Of a DNA stretch of 13,596 bases, positions 5,931 to 13,596 are shown piece after piece (positions within the stretch are counted from its first letter, which is position 1; every line of letters begins with the position of its first letter). Source of the stretch: CAZTVF01 sp964616985 (lineage in GTDB: Bacteria > Planctomycetota > Phycisphaerae > SM23-33). The notes beneath the pieces are model-generated. The model searched no databases, was not told the DNA's origin, and worked only from the letters and a program-made list of their open reading frames with translations. Where the stretch lies: the NCBI GenBank assembly GCA_964616985.1, contig CAZTVF010000131.1:1-13596 (forward strand). The letters run 5' to 3'. Made by a program: the position numbers and the translations under genes.

Positions 5931-7346
5931 CTATTTGCCGGGATTCACGAAGTCCTTCCCCGGGTCGATGATCGTGAACCTCGGGTGGAATGGATACGGG
6001 CCGCGCATGCCCCAGGGATTGGCGGGATCTTTGCCCTCGATGCTGAAGACGAACGCGACGAGGTAGAGCCGCCCGTCTTTGCCGGCGCCAAGGGCGTGGC
6101 ACTCGTTCACGCGGCGGTCGCCCTCGACGACGATGGGGCCGTGGTCGGTGAACGTCTTGGTGTCGAGGTTGTAGCTCTGCAGGTTCGTCGTCCCGCCCCA
6201 CCCCGTGTAGGGCGTGTAGTAGATCGTGCGGCCCAGCATCACCAGCGTGCACGAGGCATACCGGCCCGCGTGGATCATCGCCTTGTCCGGCAGGCCCATC
6301 TTCTGCACGGCCTCCAGGCGGGCCCCCTTGCCGTCCTGGGGCGGGAAGAAGCGGCAGAGCATCTCGTCATAGCTGCGGATGGTGTAGAAGCACTGGTCCT
6401 TCTCGTCCCAGATCGTGATGTGGCAGGCGGAGGACTTCCACCGCGCGACGGCGGCCTTGTCGCCCTGGGTCACTTCGCCGGGGATGGGCATCTCCACCGC
6501 GATGTTCTGGATCTTGCCCGTGGCCGGGTCGTATTCCCAGAAGGCGCAGCCCCACTTGGAGCCGTACACCTTGCCGCTCTTGGTGGGCATCAAGGTGAGG
6601 CTGCGAGTCCAGATTTCCTTGGGCTTCTTGGGGTCGGGGTCGGCCTTCCACGCATCGATGCAGTCCTGCCAGGGCACGCCCAGCACCCGCTCCTGCCGCG
6701 TGTTGGGGTCGAAGACGGTCATCTCGCCCGTGCGGTTGGTGTTGCTGTAGAGGATGCGGCGGTACGGGTCGTAGCTGACGCACAGCAGGCCGTCCTTGGT
6801 GATGGTCATGCCCAGGTTGGTCACCACGCCCGTCTTCTTGTCGATGGACAGCCAGTAGCCGCCCTTGTAGGGCTTGCCGTCGATGACGTGCCCCTCGCAC
6901 GTGCCGGCCAGGATGCGGTCGCCGTCCTCGAACATCTGGCCGTGGATCTTGTCCTGCGGCGGGTTGCCGGTGAGCTTCTCGCCGCACGCCTGGCCGAGGT
7001 CGGCGATGTGCTCGACGATGTCTTCCTTGAGGTTGTACCGGAAGACCTGCCCGTGCTGCGTGCCTGAGTGCGTTGAGACGCCGAACCACACGTTGCCCGC
7101 GCTGTCGGTGACGATGCCTTCCCACTGACCGTCGAGGAACGGCCAGAAGTGCAGGTCGAAGCTGCGGGCCTGGACGTAGGCCTTTTGTTTGAGCTCCGGC
7201 CCGGCCAGTTCGTGGTACTTGTACACCACGGGCTTGGCCGCGGGCTTGGTGGCCGCGTTCCCATCCGCCGCCGGCCGCGACTGGGCCAGCCCCAACGACG
7301 CCGTCATCAGCAGGGTCAACAACGCAGAGAGGAAAGTGCGGTTCAT
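5931..7346 (-). CDS. Secreted beta-propeller-like protein of unknown function (471 aa)
   Basis: The ATG at 7346 is chosen over one at 7430 because GGAG lies 7 bases upstream and a clean signal peptide starts there: Met-Asn-Arg, hydrophobic FLSALLTLLMTASLGLA, cleavage probably after AQS. The mature chain repeats strand-turn units typical of propeller blades: GIVTDSAGNVWFGVSTHSG, GQVFRYNLKEDIVEHI, GGYWLSIDKKTGVVTNLG, GLLCVSYDPYRRILYSNT, CAFWEYDPATGKIQNI, TNLQSYNLDTKTFTDHG and DGRLYLVAFVFSIEG. These units (x-W/Y-x-D/N-x-x-T/K-G) suggest six or seven blades. No catalytic motif or haem CXXCH site is seen. Substrate and partner are unknown. It is divergent from treT, with about 195 bases between the starts. 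Confidence 0.75.
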   Translation of the reverse strand: MNRTFLSALLTLLMTASLGLAQSRPAADGNAATKPAAKPVVYKYHELAGPELKQKAYVQARSFDLHFWPFLDGQWEGIVTDSAGNVWFGVSTHSGTQHGQVFRYNLKEDIVEHIADLGQACGEKLTGNPPQDKIHGQMFEDGDRILAGTCEGHVIDGKPYKGGYWLSIDKKTGVVTNLGMTITKDGLLCVSYDPYRRILYSNTNRTGEMTVFDPNTRQERVLGVPWQDCIDAWKADPDPKKPKEIWTRSLTLMPTKSGKVYGSKWGCAFWEYDPATGKIQNIAVEMPIPGEVTQGDKAAVARWKSSACHITIWDEKDQCFYTIRSYDEMLCRFFPPQDGKGARLEAVQKMGLPDKAMIHAGRYASCTLVMLGRTIYYTPYTGWGGTTNLQSYNLDTKTFTDHGPIVVEGDRRVNECHALGAGKDGRLYLVAFVFSIEGKDPANPWGMRGPYPFHPRFTIIDPGKDFVNPGK

Positions 7347-7405
7347 CCTGTTTCTCCGGAGGTCTTGGTGTTTCGTCATCCTTCCATTTGAACCCGCGCA
7401 TTCTG

Positions 7406-7418
7406 ATGATGGCATCAT
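7406..7418. promoter_or_regulatory. Short palindrome between divergent genes, possible operator
   Basis: ATGATG-G-CATCAT is a perfect 6+1+6 inverted repeat in the 195-base region between the beta-propeller gene and treT, about 60 bases upstream of the former. The region is noticeably AT-richer than the genes. No regulator gene is adjacent, so its role is a guess. Confidence 0.25.
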
Positions 7419-7490
7419 TAATTTGCACAAGACGCACGGATGCGGCTGTGCAGTCGCTGTCCTGAGCCCCCTTGCCCGGCCCTGCCGTCC

Positions 7491-7496
7491 TACAAT
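7491..7496 (+). promoter_or_regulatory. TACAAT -10 candidate for treT
   Basis: TACAAT lies 45 bases before the treT ATG, the same hexamer as upstream of the lipoprotein pair at 1069-1064. The best -35-like words (TTGCCC at 7472) are too close, so only the -10 is supported. Confidence 0.35.
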
Positions 7497-7541
7497 TTGA
7501 CGTGGACTTGCACCAGGGGCACTAATTGCGAAGGGCTACCC

Positions 7542-8789
7542 ATGATCAAGAAAATTGAGGACTACGAACCTTTTGTCGGGGCAGAGACGATCGATCGGAT
7601 CCACATGCGGGCCAAGCCCCTGCTGGACCGATCGGTGGAAAATATCAGTTCGACATACTACGGGGGCGGGGTGGCGACGAAGCTGTCGTCGCTGGCGCTG
7701 CTGATGAACGGGCTGGGTATCCATACGGGGTGGCGGATCATCCAGGGTAACCCGGATTTCTTCCGCGTCACCAAGGGCATGCACAACGCCCTGCAAAGCG
7801 GCGAGATGGACCTCACGGACGAGAAAAAGCTGATCTACGAGGAGGTCAACGCCGAGAACGCGGTACGAAACCACCTGCACCACGACTTTATCATCGTGCA
7901 TGACCCCCAGCCGCTGCCGCTGATCGATCACTACCCCAAACGCGGGCCGTGGATCTGGCGGTGCCATATCGACCTGTCCAACCCGCACACCGAGCTGTGG
8001 GCCTACCTGCGCCGGTTCATCGACAAGTACGACGCCGCCATCGTCAGCATTCCGGAGTACGCACAGCGGATCAGGCCGCCGCAGTTCTTCCACATGCCGA
8101 CGATCGACCCGTTCGCGCTGAACAACCGCGACATGACCGAGGCCGAGATCGTCGGCGTGCTGGAAAAGTACAACATCCCCACCGACCTGCCGCTGGTGGT
8201 GCAGGTGTCGCGGTTCGACATCTGGAAGGACCCCCAGGGCGTCATCGAGGCGTACAAGATCGCGCGTCGCGAGGCCAACTGCCGCCTGATCCTGCTGGGC
8301 AGCTCGGCCACCGACGACCCCGAGGGCGAGATGATCTTCCGCTCGCTGCTGGACCAGCGGAGCGATGAAATCATGATCCTCAACTTCGACGACAGCCTGC
8401 TGGTCAACGCCCTGCAGCGAAAGGCCGCGGTGGTGATCCAGAAGTCCATCCGCGAGGGGTTCGGCCTGACGGTGACCGAGGCGATGTGGAAAGGCACGGC
8501 CGTGATCGGCGGCAACGTGGGCGGCATCCGCTACCAGATCCAGGACGGGACAAACGGCTTCCTGGTCAGCTCGGTGAACGAGTGCGCCGAGCGGATCGTG
8601 ACGCTGCTGAAGGACCCGGCCCTGCGCGAGCGACTGGGCGTGGAGGCCAAGGAGACGGTGCGGCGGAAGTTCCTGATGACGCGCCTGGTGGAACAGTACA
8701 TCAACCTGCTGAACTCGTTCGAGGTCTCCGTCCGCGTGCGCGACGCCTACATCCGCGAGCAGAACGCTCGAGCGGGCGAGGCCGCCTGA
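7542..8789 (+). CDS. treT: Trehalose synthase TreT (NDP-glucose:glucose glycosyltransferase, GT4)
   Basis: 415 residues, matching known TreT proteins (about 410-415). TreT transfers glucose from an NDP-glucose to glucose to make trehalose; in vitro it is reversible. The sequence follows the family from end to end: STYYGGGVA (37-45), FFRVTKGMHNALQSGE (73-88), IVHDPQPLPLIDHY (118-131), GPWIWRCHIDLSNP (135-148), QVSRFDIWKDPQGVIEAY (221-238), DDPEGEM (258-264), SIREGFGLTVTEAMWKG (302-318, the donor-site EX7E-type motif) and GGIRYQIQDGTNGFLV (327-342). The start at 7542 has AAGGG six bases upstream; an in-frame ATG at 7440 would add 34 unrelated residues. Trehalose would serve as an osmolyte, stress protectant or reserve. 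The 53-residue gene follows after 22 bases and is probably co-transcribed. Confidence 0.88.
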   Translation: MIKKIEDYEPFVGAETIDRIHMRAKPLLDRSVENISSTYYGGGVATKLSSLALLMNGLGIHTGWRIIQGNPDFFRVTKGMHNALQSGEMDLTDEKKLIYEEVNAENAVRNHLHHDFIIVHDPQPLPLIDHYPKRGPWIWRCHIDLSNPHTELWAYLRRFIDKYDAAIVSIPEYAQRIRPPQFFHMPTIDPFALNNRDMTEAEIVGVLEKYNIPTDLPLVVQVSRFDIWKDPQGVIEAYKIARREANCRLILLGSSATDDPEGEMIFRSLLDQRSDEIMILNFDDSLLVNALQRKAAVVIQKSIREGFGLTVTEAMWKGTAVIGGNVGGIRYQIQDGTNGFLVSSVNECAERIVTLLKDPALRERLGVEAKETVRRKFLMTRLVEQYINLLNSFEVSVRVRDAYIREQNARAGEAA

Positions 8790-8811
8790 AACAGAGTCAA
8801 GGAGAGCAACC

Positions 8812-8973
8812 ATGCCTCCCAGAGGAGTCAAGAGCCCCAAGCGGGTGAGGCAATACGAGCACATCAAGGAGTCGGAGCTCAAGCGAGGCCGCGGCGAACG
8901 CACGGCCGAACGGATCGCGGCGGCGACGACGAATAAGACCCGTCGCGCCAAGGGCGAGACGAAGAAGAGTTGA
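8812..8973 (+). CDS. Small basic protein of the 'plasmid stabilization'-annotated family (53 aa)
   Basis: Starts MPPRGVKSPKRVRQYEHIKE, continues SELKRGRGERTAERIAAATT and ends NKTRRAKGETKKS. The pattern of a Lys/Arg-rich start, then QYEHIKES, a variable-length Arg-Gly stretch, ERIAAATTNK and a Lys/Gly/Ser tail matches short proteins widely annotated as plasmid stabilization proteins. That name is not backed by a known mechanism, and nothing here indicates a plasmid or a toxin partner. The strong AAGGAG is 8 bases from the ATG. It follows treT by 22 bases. Its basic, Gly/Lys-rich character could fit nucleic-acid binding or a stress role alongside trehalose synthesis, which is inference. It ends six bases from the stop of the convergent gene at 8980. 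Confidence 0.75.
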   Translation: MPPRGVKSPKRVRQYEHIKESELKRGRGERTAERIAAATTNKTRRAKGETKKS

Positions 8974-8979
8974 CGCGCC

Positions 8980-11208
8980 CTACCTGCAGACGGCGTAGAG
9001 CAGGACGTTCGCCGCCAGGCGGCGGGCGTCCGGCGTGGAGTAGCCCATGTTGTTGTAGACGGGCGCGCCGTCCAACGATGCGGTGACTCCGTACCGCGAG
9101 ATGATGACGGCCAGCCGGCCGTTAACGGACAATCCGACGAGCGACGGGGCCGCCTGTTCGCCGAGCTTGGCCTTCAGTGCGCGGGTGAAGGTGACGGACG
9201 TGATGTCAGCGCCCGCGCTGCCGGGAAGCTTGCCGGTGATCAGCGGGTGGTCGGCGGCCAGGGGCTGCGGGGGTGAATCGAAGGCATCGGCGACGACCTT
9301 GACGGCGAGGTTGAAGAACTCCTCGCCGCCGACGGCAGAGTCGATGAACAGCGTCCCGCCGCCTTGGATGTACGCCTTGAGGTTCTGCACTTCCGTTCCG
9401 GCGATCAGCGGCTTGGTCGTGCCCGTCAGCCACAGCAGCGGCACATGGGCGGGCACCGGCTGGGAGAGGTCGATCGTCTGTTCCTTCACGCCCAGGCTCA
9501 CGGCAGCGGCCACGGTGTTCGACACGGCCGCCATGGCGCGGGGGCAGATGCTCCAATCGCCGGCGTGCTTGACGCGGCCGACGGCGACGGTCTTGGCGAC
9601 GGCAGGGGCCGCCGTGACGGCACGGGCGGGCGTGAGCTTGCCCTTGGGCCAGGCGAGGTCGGTGGCGTAGAAGAACAGGTTGGCGAACTGCTGGAACTGC
9701 GGCGGGGAATCCTTGGGTGTGCTCCGCCGCCACACGCCCGACCAGTCGTCGGTCACGATAAAGACCCTCGTCCGCAGCCGGTCGCCGATGCCGACCACCG
9801 TCGCGGGCGATGTCTTGAGACGAAGCGAGAAGATGGCATGATCGCCCGGCAGGGCGGTGGCCGCGTACTCCGGCAGGGCGGCCGTCAGCGCGTCGGTCAC
9901 CGCTTTGTCCTCGCCCGCGGACGACTGAACCACCACCGTGCCGCCCTCGCGAACGTAGTCGGCGATGGTCTTGGCGAGTGTGGGCGTCATCGGCGCCTTC
10001 GGGGCTGCCTCGACGTACAGCAGCGGCGCGTCCCACAGCATGGCCAGGTTGGGCTCGGGGGGCAACTGTTGCCAGGAAACGGGATAGTCGAACGTGCGGC
10101 TGAACCACTTGGTGACGGCGGCGACGTCGCGGGTGTCGCCACCGGCGAGGGTGACCTTGTTCATCAGCACGGGCGGGCGGCCCTTGCACAGGGCGAGGAT
10201 GGCGAAGCTCGTGCGGATGACGGCTTCCTTGTCCTCGTTGCCGTTGCCGGTCGACCAGCTGCCGTCGCCTTGTTGGAGGCCCAGGATGGAGGCGGCCATG
10301 TCGGCGTACCACTCGTTGCGGTCGAAGTACTTCAGGCCCGTGCCGTCGCCGACGCGGGCGAGGCAGAAGAGGTAGTAGAACAACCAGTCTTCGGTGTTGC
10401 CCCACGCCCACTGGGGCACCTGGGTGGTGGAATAGTGCCCGGCGATCCAGCGGACGCCCTTGTCGACGGCCTCACGGGCAAGCTGGGCGTCGGACTTCTT
10501 GCCGGGCACTTCGGGCTCATCCTGGCCGATCGTCTTCTCGCCGCAGATGATGAGGCTGGCCACGCCGGCGGCCGATAACGAGCCGTAGCTGGCGGCGCGA
10601 AGACGAGGCTTGCCGACGGCGGGCGGTTCGTAGCCCCAGCCGCCGTCCTCGTTCTGTGCACGCAGCCAGAAGGTGCGGGCGCGTTTCCAGACGATGGGCG
10701 AGACCGCGGCGCCGGCGTCGGAGGCGTCGGCCAGCGCCAGCAGCGTCAGCTGCGTGTTGGACGTATCGACCCAGTCGGGGCGTTGCTTGGGGCCATAGCC
10801 CCACCCGCCGCCGCGGTCCTGCTGCTTGAGCAGCCAGCCGATGTCCTGGCCGAGGCGTTTCTGGTTCTCCTCGCCGGGCAGCCGGGCGTACACCATCGCC
10901 CGCACCGCGCGAGCGTAGACGGTTTCGACCTCGACCTTGAGGAGGTGCTCGATGGCCTTCTTGACCTGGGTCCCGGAGGGGTCTTCATCGGCGGCCAGCA
11001 GGGCCAGGATGGCCAGGGCCTCGGTGCCGCCGCCGTATTGCCGGATGTACTTGGAGTCCCACGAGCCGTTGTCTTTCTGCTCGGCCAGCAGCCACTTTAC
11101 CCCCCGCTTGACGGCTGCATCGACCTGGGCGTCCGACGGGCGCGTGCCGGCCGCCGCCGGCGTCGCCAGCCAAAGCCCCACCATCAGGATGTACAGGAAG
11201 CGTCTCAT
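8980..11208 (-). CDS. Secreted toroid plus degenerate double DUF4159-type protein (742 aa)
   Basis: A signal peptide (MRRFLYILMVGLWLATPAAA, residues 1-20) is followed by an alpha/alpha-toroid domain of the prenyltransferase/squalene-cyclase repeat type, about 25-345, with QW-like motifs QKDNGSW (44-50), QDRGGGWGY (130-138), QNEDGGWGYE (185-194) and QQGDGSWS (312-319). Two modules of DUF4159/GATase-like fold follow, about 355-525 and 540-742, each with an LL-strand, a D/QN-helix and a GGT-strand (YVREGGTVVVQ 418-428; YIQGGGTLFID 613-623). The cyclase catalytic DXDD motif is not evident, so terpene cyclisation is unlikely. The paralogue upstream (11495-13596) has the same order, and YGSLSAAGVASLIICG is nearly identical to its counterpart. 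Here the Cys-Cys-Gly after the GG-strand is replaced (DSAVGGEEF). Function is unknown. The family is probably periplasmic or envelope-associated. Confidence 0.85.
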   Translation of the reverse strand: MRRFLYILMVGLWLATPAAAGTRPSDAQVDAAVKRGVKWLLAEQKDNGSWDSKYIRQYGGGTEALAILALLAADEDPSGTQVKKAIEHLLKVEVETVYARAVRAMVYARLPGEENQKRLGQDIGWLLKQQDRGGGWGYGPKQRPDWVDTSNTQLTLLALADASDAGAAVSPIVWKRARTFWLRAQNEDGGWGYEPPAVGKPRLRAASYGSLSAAGVASLIICGEKTIGQDEPEVPGKKSDAQLAREAVDKGVRWIAGHYSTTQVPQWAWGNTEDWLFYYLFCLARVGDGTGLKYFDRNEWYADMAASILGLQQGDGSWSTGNGNEDKEAVIRTSFAILALCKGRPPVLMNKVTLAGGDTRDVAAVTKWFSRTFDYPVSWQQLPPEPNLAMLWDAPLLYVEAAPKAPMTPTLAKTIADYVREGGTVVVQSSAGEDKAVTDALTAALPEYAATALPGDHAIFSLRLKTSPATVVGIGDRLRTRVFIVTDDWSGVWRRSTPKDSPPQFQQFANLFFYATDLAWPKGKLTPARAVTAAPAVAKTVAVGRVKHAGDWSICPRAMAAVSNTVAAAVSLGVKEQTIDLSQPVPAHVPLLWLTGTTKPLIAGTEVQNLKAYIQGGGTLFIDSAVGGEEFFNLAVKVVADAFDSPPQPLAADHPLITGKLPGSAGADITSVTFTRALKAKLGEQAAPSLVGLSVNGRLAVIISRYGVTASLDGAPVYNNMGYSTPDARRLAANVLLYAVCR

Positions 11209-11345
11209 GTGGTGCGAATCCCTAACAGTGTACTATGCAACCCGCCCGGGTCGAGCATGATTCTTGGGGACGAAGGAGGCGGCGGTGTGCGTTGGTGTTG
11301 GGAGTTGCACGCACAGGAGGGCAGAAGGAATCCAACGGCCGGCTA

Positions 11346-11406
11346 TCGCTCGCCTTTCTGCGCTGTTGGACCCAACTGGGAGCGAACAGCGCTGAAAGGC
11401 GAGCGA
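11346..11406. repeat. Long inverted repeat (22-bp arms) between the two toroid-DUF4159 genes
   Basis: Arms 11346-11367 and 11385-11406 (CGCTCGCCTTTC against GAAAGGCGAGCG at the base, AGCGCTGTT-like inside) match with one mismatch around a 17-base loop. It lies about 90 bases beyond the stop of the gene at 11495. No T-run follows on either strand. The rest of 11209-11494 (286 bases) shows no gene. A weak ribosome site (AGGGA, 10 bases before the ATG at 11208) is the only other signal I can point to. It may be a terminator/3'-end stabiliser or a dispersed intergenic repeat. Confidence 0.65.
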
Positions 11407-11494
11407 CTTCGCGTCTTGCCTTGTGTCAGGTTTCTGAGCTCCATTGAAAACCAAATGCAACCATCCGGTGAAAAGCGGCACCCGGGCGGTGGGC

Positions 11495-13596
11495 TCAATA
11501 CCCTATCGCGTACAGGAACAGGTCCAGCGCGAGGCGTTCGGCGTCTTCATCGACGTAGCCGCGGCAGGAGAAGGACTTGTCGCCCTCCAGCGCGCAGGTG
11601 AAGTCGTAGGGGGTGTAGAGGATCGTGGTGCGACCCTTGACGACGACGGCCTCCAGCGGCGGCCGGCGGGTGGAGGCGGTTTTCAACTGGTCGGCCAGCA
11701 CCTTGCGGAAACGCATCTCGCCCAGCGGCAGGCCCACCTGCGATCGGTACAGCGGGTGGTCCTCGGGCAGATCCTTCATCGTCTCTTCGGGATACAGCTG
11801 CTTGACGAGTGCATGGAAGCCGGTGTCGAAGGTGGTCTTGCCGCAGCACGCCTCGGCCAGCAGGAAGCCCCCGCGATCAAGATACGTCCGCAGGGCCTTG
11901 ACCTCATCAGAGCCCAGCTTGGGGTCATGGTGACCGGTCATGAACAGGACGGGGTACTTGCCGATGTCGGGGTCGGTGGCCTTGAGCAGCTGGGCCTTGG
12001 GCACCACGTCCACCTTGGCCTTCTGACGCATCAGCGACGCCACCGCCATCAGTGCGCGGGGGTCGGCGTTGTAGTCGCCGTTGTGGACCAGCCGCCCCAG
12101 GCGAACGGCCCCGCGGGTGGGCTCGACCTTCTCTTCCTCGATCGTCTTTGACGCCGGCAACACCACCTTGTCCAGGCGGTCGGCCAGCATCTCCTTGCCC
12201 GTGGCGTAGGCGGCGATGTTGGTCCCCAGGCGCATCACGTTCAGCGACCACTTGCCGCCGGAGTCCTGGTAATCCTGCAGTTCCATCAGGCAGCTCATGG
12301 CATTGGGCGAGAAGAACACGCCCGTGCGGCAGCCTACGTCGATGCCCTCCAGGCTGTAGCTGTTCTCCATCTCGTAGTAGCTGCGGAAGACCGGGTGCTC
12401 CAGCCCCAGCGGGCGGCAGGGATATTCCTCGAAAGTCTCCTGCGCGAAGCGGCGGAAGCCATCGCGGAACTCCTTCGAGCCGCAGCACGCGTCGCACACC
12501 AGCACCCCGCCGGTCTCCACGTACTGCCGCAGCCGGAGCTTCTGCGCCACGGTGAACTTGGGGAACTCGTGGCCGGTGATGAACAGAAGCGGGCTCATGC
12601 GCAGCTCTTCCAGCGGCTGGTCGGGCGAGGCCGTCTGCCACGTGACGGCCTTTCCGAGCTTGTCGCCGATGAAGGCGGTGAAATTCTCGAGGTCATGGAG
12701 GTTGCGGCTCCAGTCGTTGGCGTTGCGCTCGCCCTTCCATCGCAGCTTCTGGATCAGCACGGGGCGATTTCCCTTGGCCAGGAACAGCAGGTGGAACGCG
12801 GAGTCCGTCCCGCCGAAACCGATGACCATGCGCTGCTGCTGCATACCGGCGCCGCCGTTGAGCTCGCTGATGATCTGGGCGGCTCCCTCGCGGTACCAAT
12901 CATGCGTGCCGAAGCTCTGGATGCCCGAGATCATCCCCACGCGTTCCAGCGCGTAGCGGAAGTACGCCACGTTGCTCCTGCCGTGCCCGGGGTTCTCGGC
13001 GACCGAGAACTTGTTCGTCAGCCACGCCACCCCCGCCGCGATGGGGCGGTTCTGCTTGTAGTTGCCGCAGCTGGGATAGGCTCCGTTGACGAAGACCTTC
13101 GCCCCGCCCACGTTGAGCCTCTGGCCGCAGATGATCAGGCTGGCCACGCCGGCGGCCGTCATCGAGCCGTACGTGGGCAAGTTGTCTGGATTCCCGCGGG
13201 GGTTGGTGTACCGCGAGAAGACATAGGTCCACCCGCCGTCGGGGAACTGGGTATTCTCGAAATGTTTCTGGCTACGGGCCCAGGTCTCGGGCCGGACGGG
13301 GATGCCGACCTTGGCGGCCTCGTGCAGCCCCAGCAGGGCGAACTGCGTGTTGGAATTGTCGCCGCCGCCGCGCATCTTCCCGTACGTCCACATGCCGTTG
13401 TCGAGCTGCGCCTCTTGCAGCCACTCCACGGCCGCCTTGAGGCTGGCGGCGTAAGTCTTGGGGTCGGTGACGCTGAGCAGCTGGCACTTCAGCGAGACGG
13501 TGTAGACCTGGTCATCGGCCATCGCCGCCACCAGCGGCAGGTTCTTGGCGATGACGGGGTCGTTGATGTTAACGCCCGCGTTGACCAGGGCCAGCA
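11495..13596 (-). CDS. Toroid plus double DUF4159 protein, 5' end outside window (699 aa visible)
   Basis: The frame is open to the window edge, with LALVNAGVN and NDPVIAKNLPL before the first possible in-window start at 13531 (a GTG), so the real start is outside. Visible residues about 1-310 are the toroid domain (QLDNGMWTYG, QFPDGGWTYVF, YGSMTAAGVASLIICG). Two DUF4159 modules follow. The first, about 325-435, has LLFITGHEFPKF, YVETGGVLVCDACCGSKEF and LGLEHPVF. The second, about 535-699, has VLFMTGHHDPKL, YLDRGGFLLAEACCGKTTF, LPEDHPLY and a C-terminal FSCRGYVDEDAERLALDLFL. Both modules keep the TGH and CCG signatures; the repeated Cys pair suggests metal binding or a redox/thiol role, which is not established. 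This is typical of planctomycetes. It lies head-to-tail upstream of its 742-residue paralogue with 286 bases between. Confidence 0.88.
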   Translation of the reverse strand, partial: LALVNAGVNINDPVIAKNLPLVAAMADDQVYTVSLKCQLLSVTDPKTYAASLKAAVEWLQEAQLDNGMWTYGKMRGGGDNSNTQFALLGLHEAAKVGIPVRPETWARSQKHFENTQFPDGGWTYVFSRYTNPRGNPDNLPTYGSMTAAGVASLIICGQRLNVGGAKVFVNGAYPSCGNYKQNRPIAAGVAWLTNKFSVAENPGHGRSNVAYFRYALERVGMISGIQSFGTHDWYREGAAQIISELNGGAGMQQQRMVIGFGGTDSAFHLLFLAKGNRPVLIQKLRWKGERNANDWSRNLHDLENFTAFIGDKLGKAVTWQTASPDQPLEELRMSPLLFITGHEFPKFTVAQKLRLRQYVETGGVLVCDACCGSKEFRDGFRRFAQETFEEYPCRPLGLEHPVFRSYYEMENSYSLEGIDVGCRTGVFFSPNAMSCLMELQDYQDSGGKWSLNVMRLGTNIAAYATGKEMLADRLDKVVLPASKTIEEEKVEPTRGAVRLGRLVHNGDYNADPRALMAVASLMRQKAKVDVVPKAQLLKATDPDIGKYPVLFMTGHHDPKLGSDEVKALRTYLDRGGFLLAEACCGKTTFDTGFHALVKQLYPEETMKDLPEDHPLYRSQVGLPLGEMRFRKVLADQLKTASTRRPPLEAVVVKGRTTILYTPYDFTCALEGDKSFSCRGYVDEDAERLALDLFLYAIGY

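Noticed and set aside
5847..7067. 406-codon plus-strand open frame opposite the beta-propeller gene
   Set aside because: It is an antisense shadow of the propeller gene with no recognisable domain or ribosome site.
7347..7430. Upstream ATG (7430) for the beta-propeller gene
   Set aside because: It adds 28 residues ahead of a clean signal peptide that has its own GGAG site.
7536..8951. 471-codon minus-strand open frame over treT
   Set aside because: treT matches its family from end to end on the plus strand, so the opposite frame is a GC-bias artefact.
8980..11208. Squalene/oxidosqualene cyclase function for the toroid proteins
   Set aside because: The QW-like repeats fit the fold, but no catalytic DXDD motif is visible and the proteins are fused to DUF4159-type modules with a signal peptide.
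13529..13531. GTG at 13531 as the start of the upstream toroid-DUF4159 gene
   Set aside because: The frame continues to the window edge with toroid-like sequence (ALVNAGVN, DPVIAKNLP), so the start and signal peptide lie outside.

Overview
The window looks like chromosomal DNA of a high-GC planctomycete, possibly Phycisphaerae. This is an inference. It rests on the tandem alpha/alpha-toroid plus DUF4159 proteins (a planctomycete-type architecture), several secreted proteins without close characterised relatives, and hairpin repeats scattered between genes. No rRNA, tRNA or CRISPR array was seen.

Layout. Positions 2-430 (+) are the 3' end of pyruvate phosphate dikinase, which carries an unusual Ala/Lys-rich tail. 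It converges, across two hairpins, on a run of minus-strand genes. Reading that run from high to low coordinates: a secreted beta-propeller-like protein (7346-5931), a four-helix-bundle/23S intervening-sequence-type protein (5805-5437), a secreted protein of unknown role with a tentative SIS-like fold (5358-4171), a GH99-like/WbsX-type protein (3938-2817), thiL (2653-1760), tsaE (1664-1230) and two tiny putative lipoproteins (1023-874 and 864-568). A divergent plus-strand unit at 7542-8973 encodes the trehalose synthase TreT and a 53-residue basic protein. The right part holds two large minus-strand paralogues, 742 residues (11208-8980) and at least 699 residues (13596-11495, 5' end outside the window). 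Each joins a toroid domain to two DUF4159-type modules.

How the genes relate. thiL (thiamine diphosphate), tsaE (tRNA t6A) and the dikinase are housekeeping genes. The rest is accessory or envelope-related. Most minus-strand genes are separated by spacers of about 90 bases or more, often with a hairpin just after the stop codon, so many are probably transcribed singly. The exceptions are the two lipoproteins (9-base gap) and treT with its small partner (22-base gap).

The most notable structures are: (1) the four-helix-bundle gene is tightly bracketed by 48-base inverted repeats (44/48 matching), giving a 458-bp unit that resembles an rRNA intervening sequence but sits between protein genes; (2) a family of hairpins with a GTGCC head lies after the stop codons of several minus-strand genes, two copies matching at 34/37 positions in opposite orientation; (3) the dikinase has a histone-H1-like tail; (4) thiL and the GH99-like gene have -10-like hexamers only 8-9 bases before the ATG and no Shine-Dalgarno sequence, suggesting leaderless mRNAs; (5) one of the two toroid-DUF4159 paralogues has lost the Cys-Cys-Gly signature.
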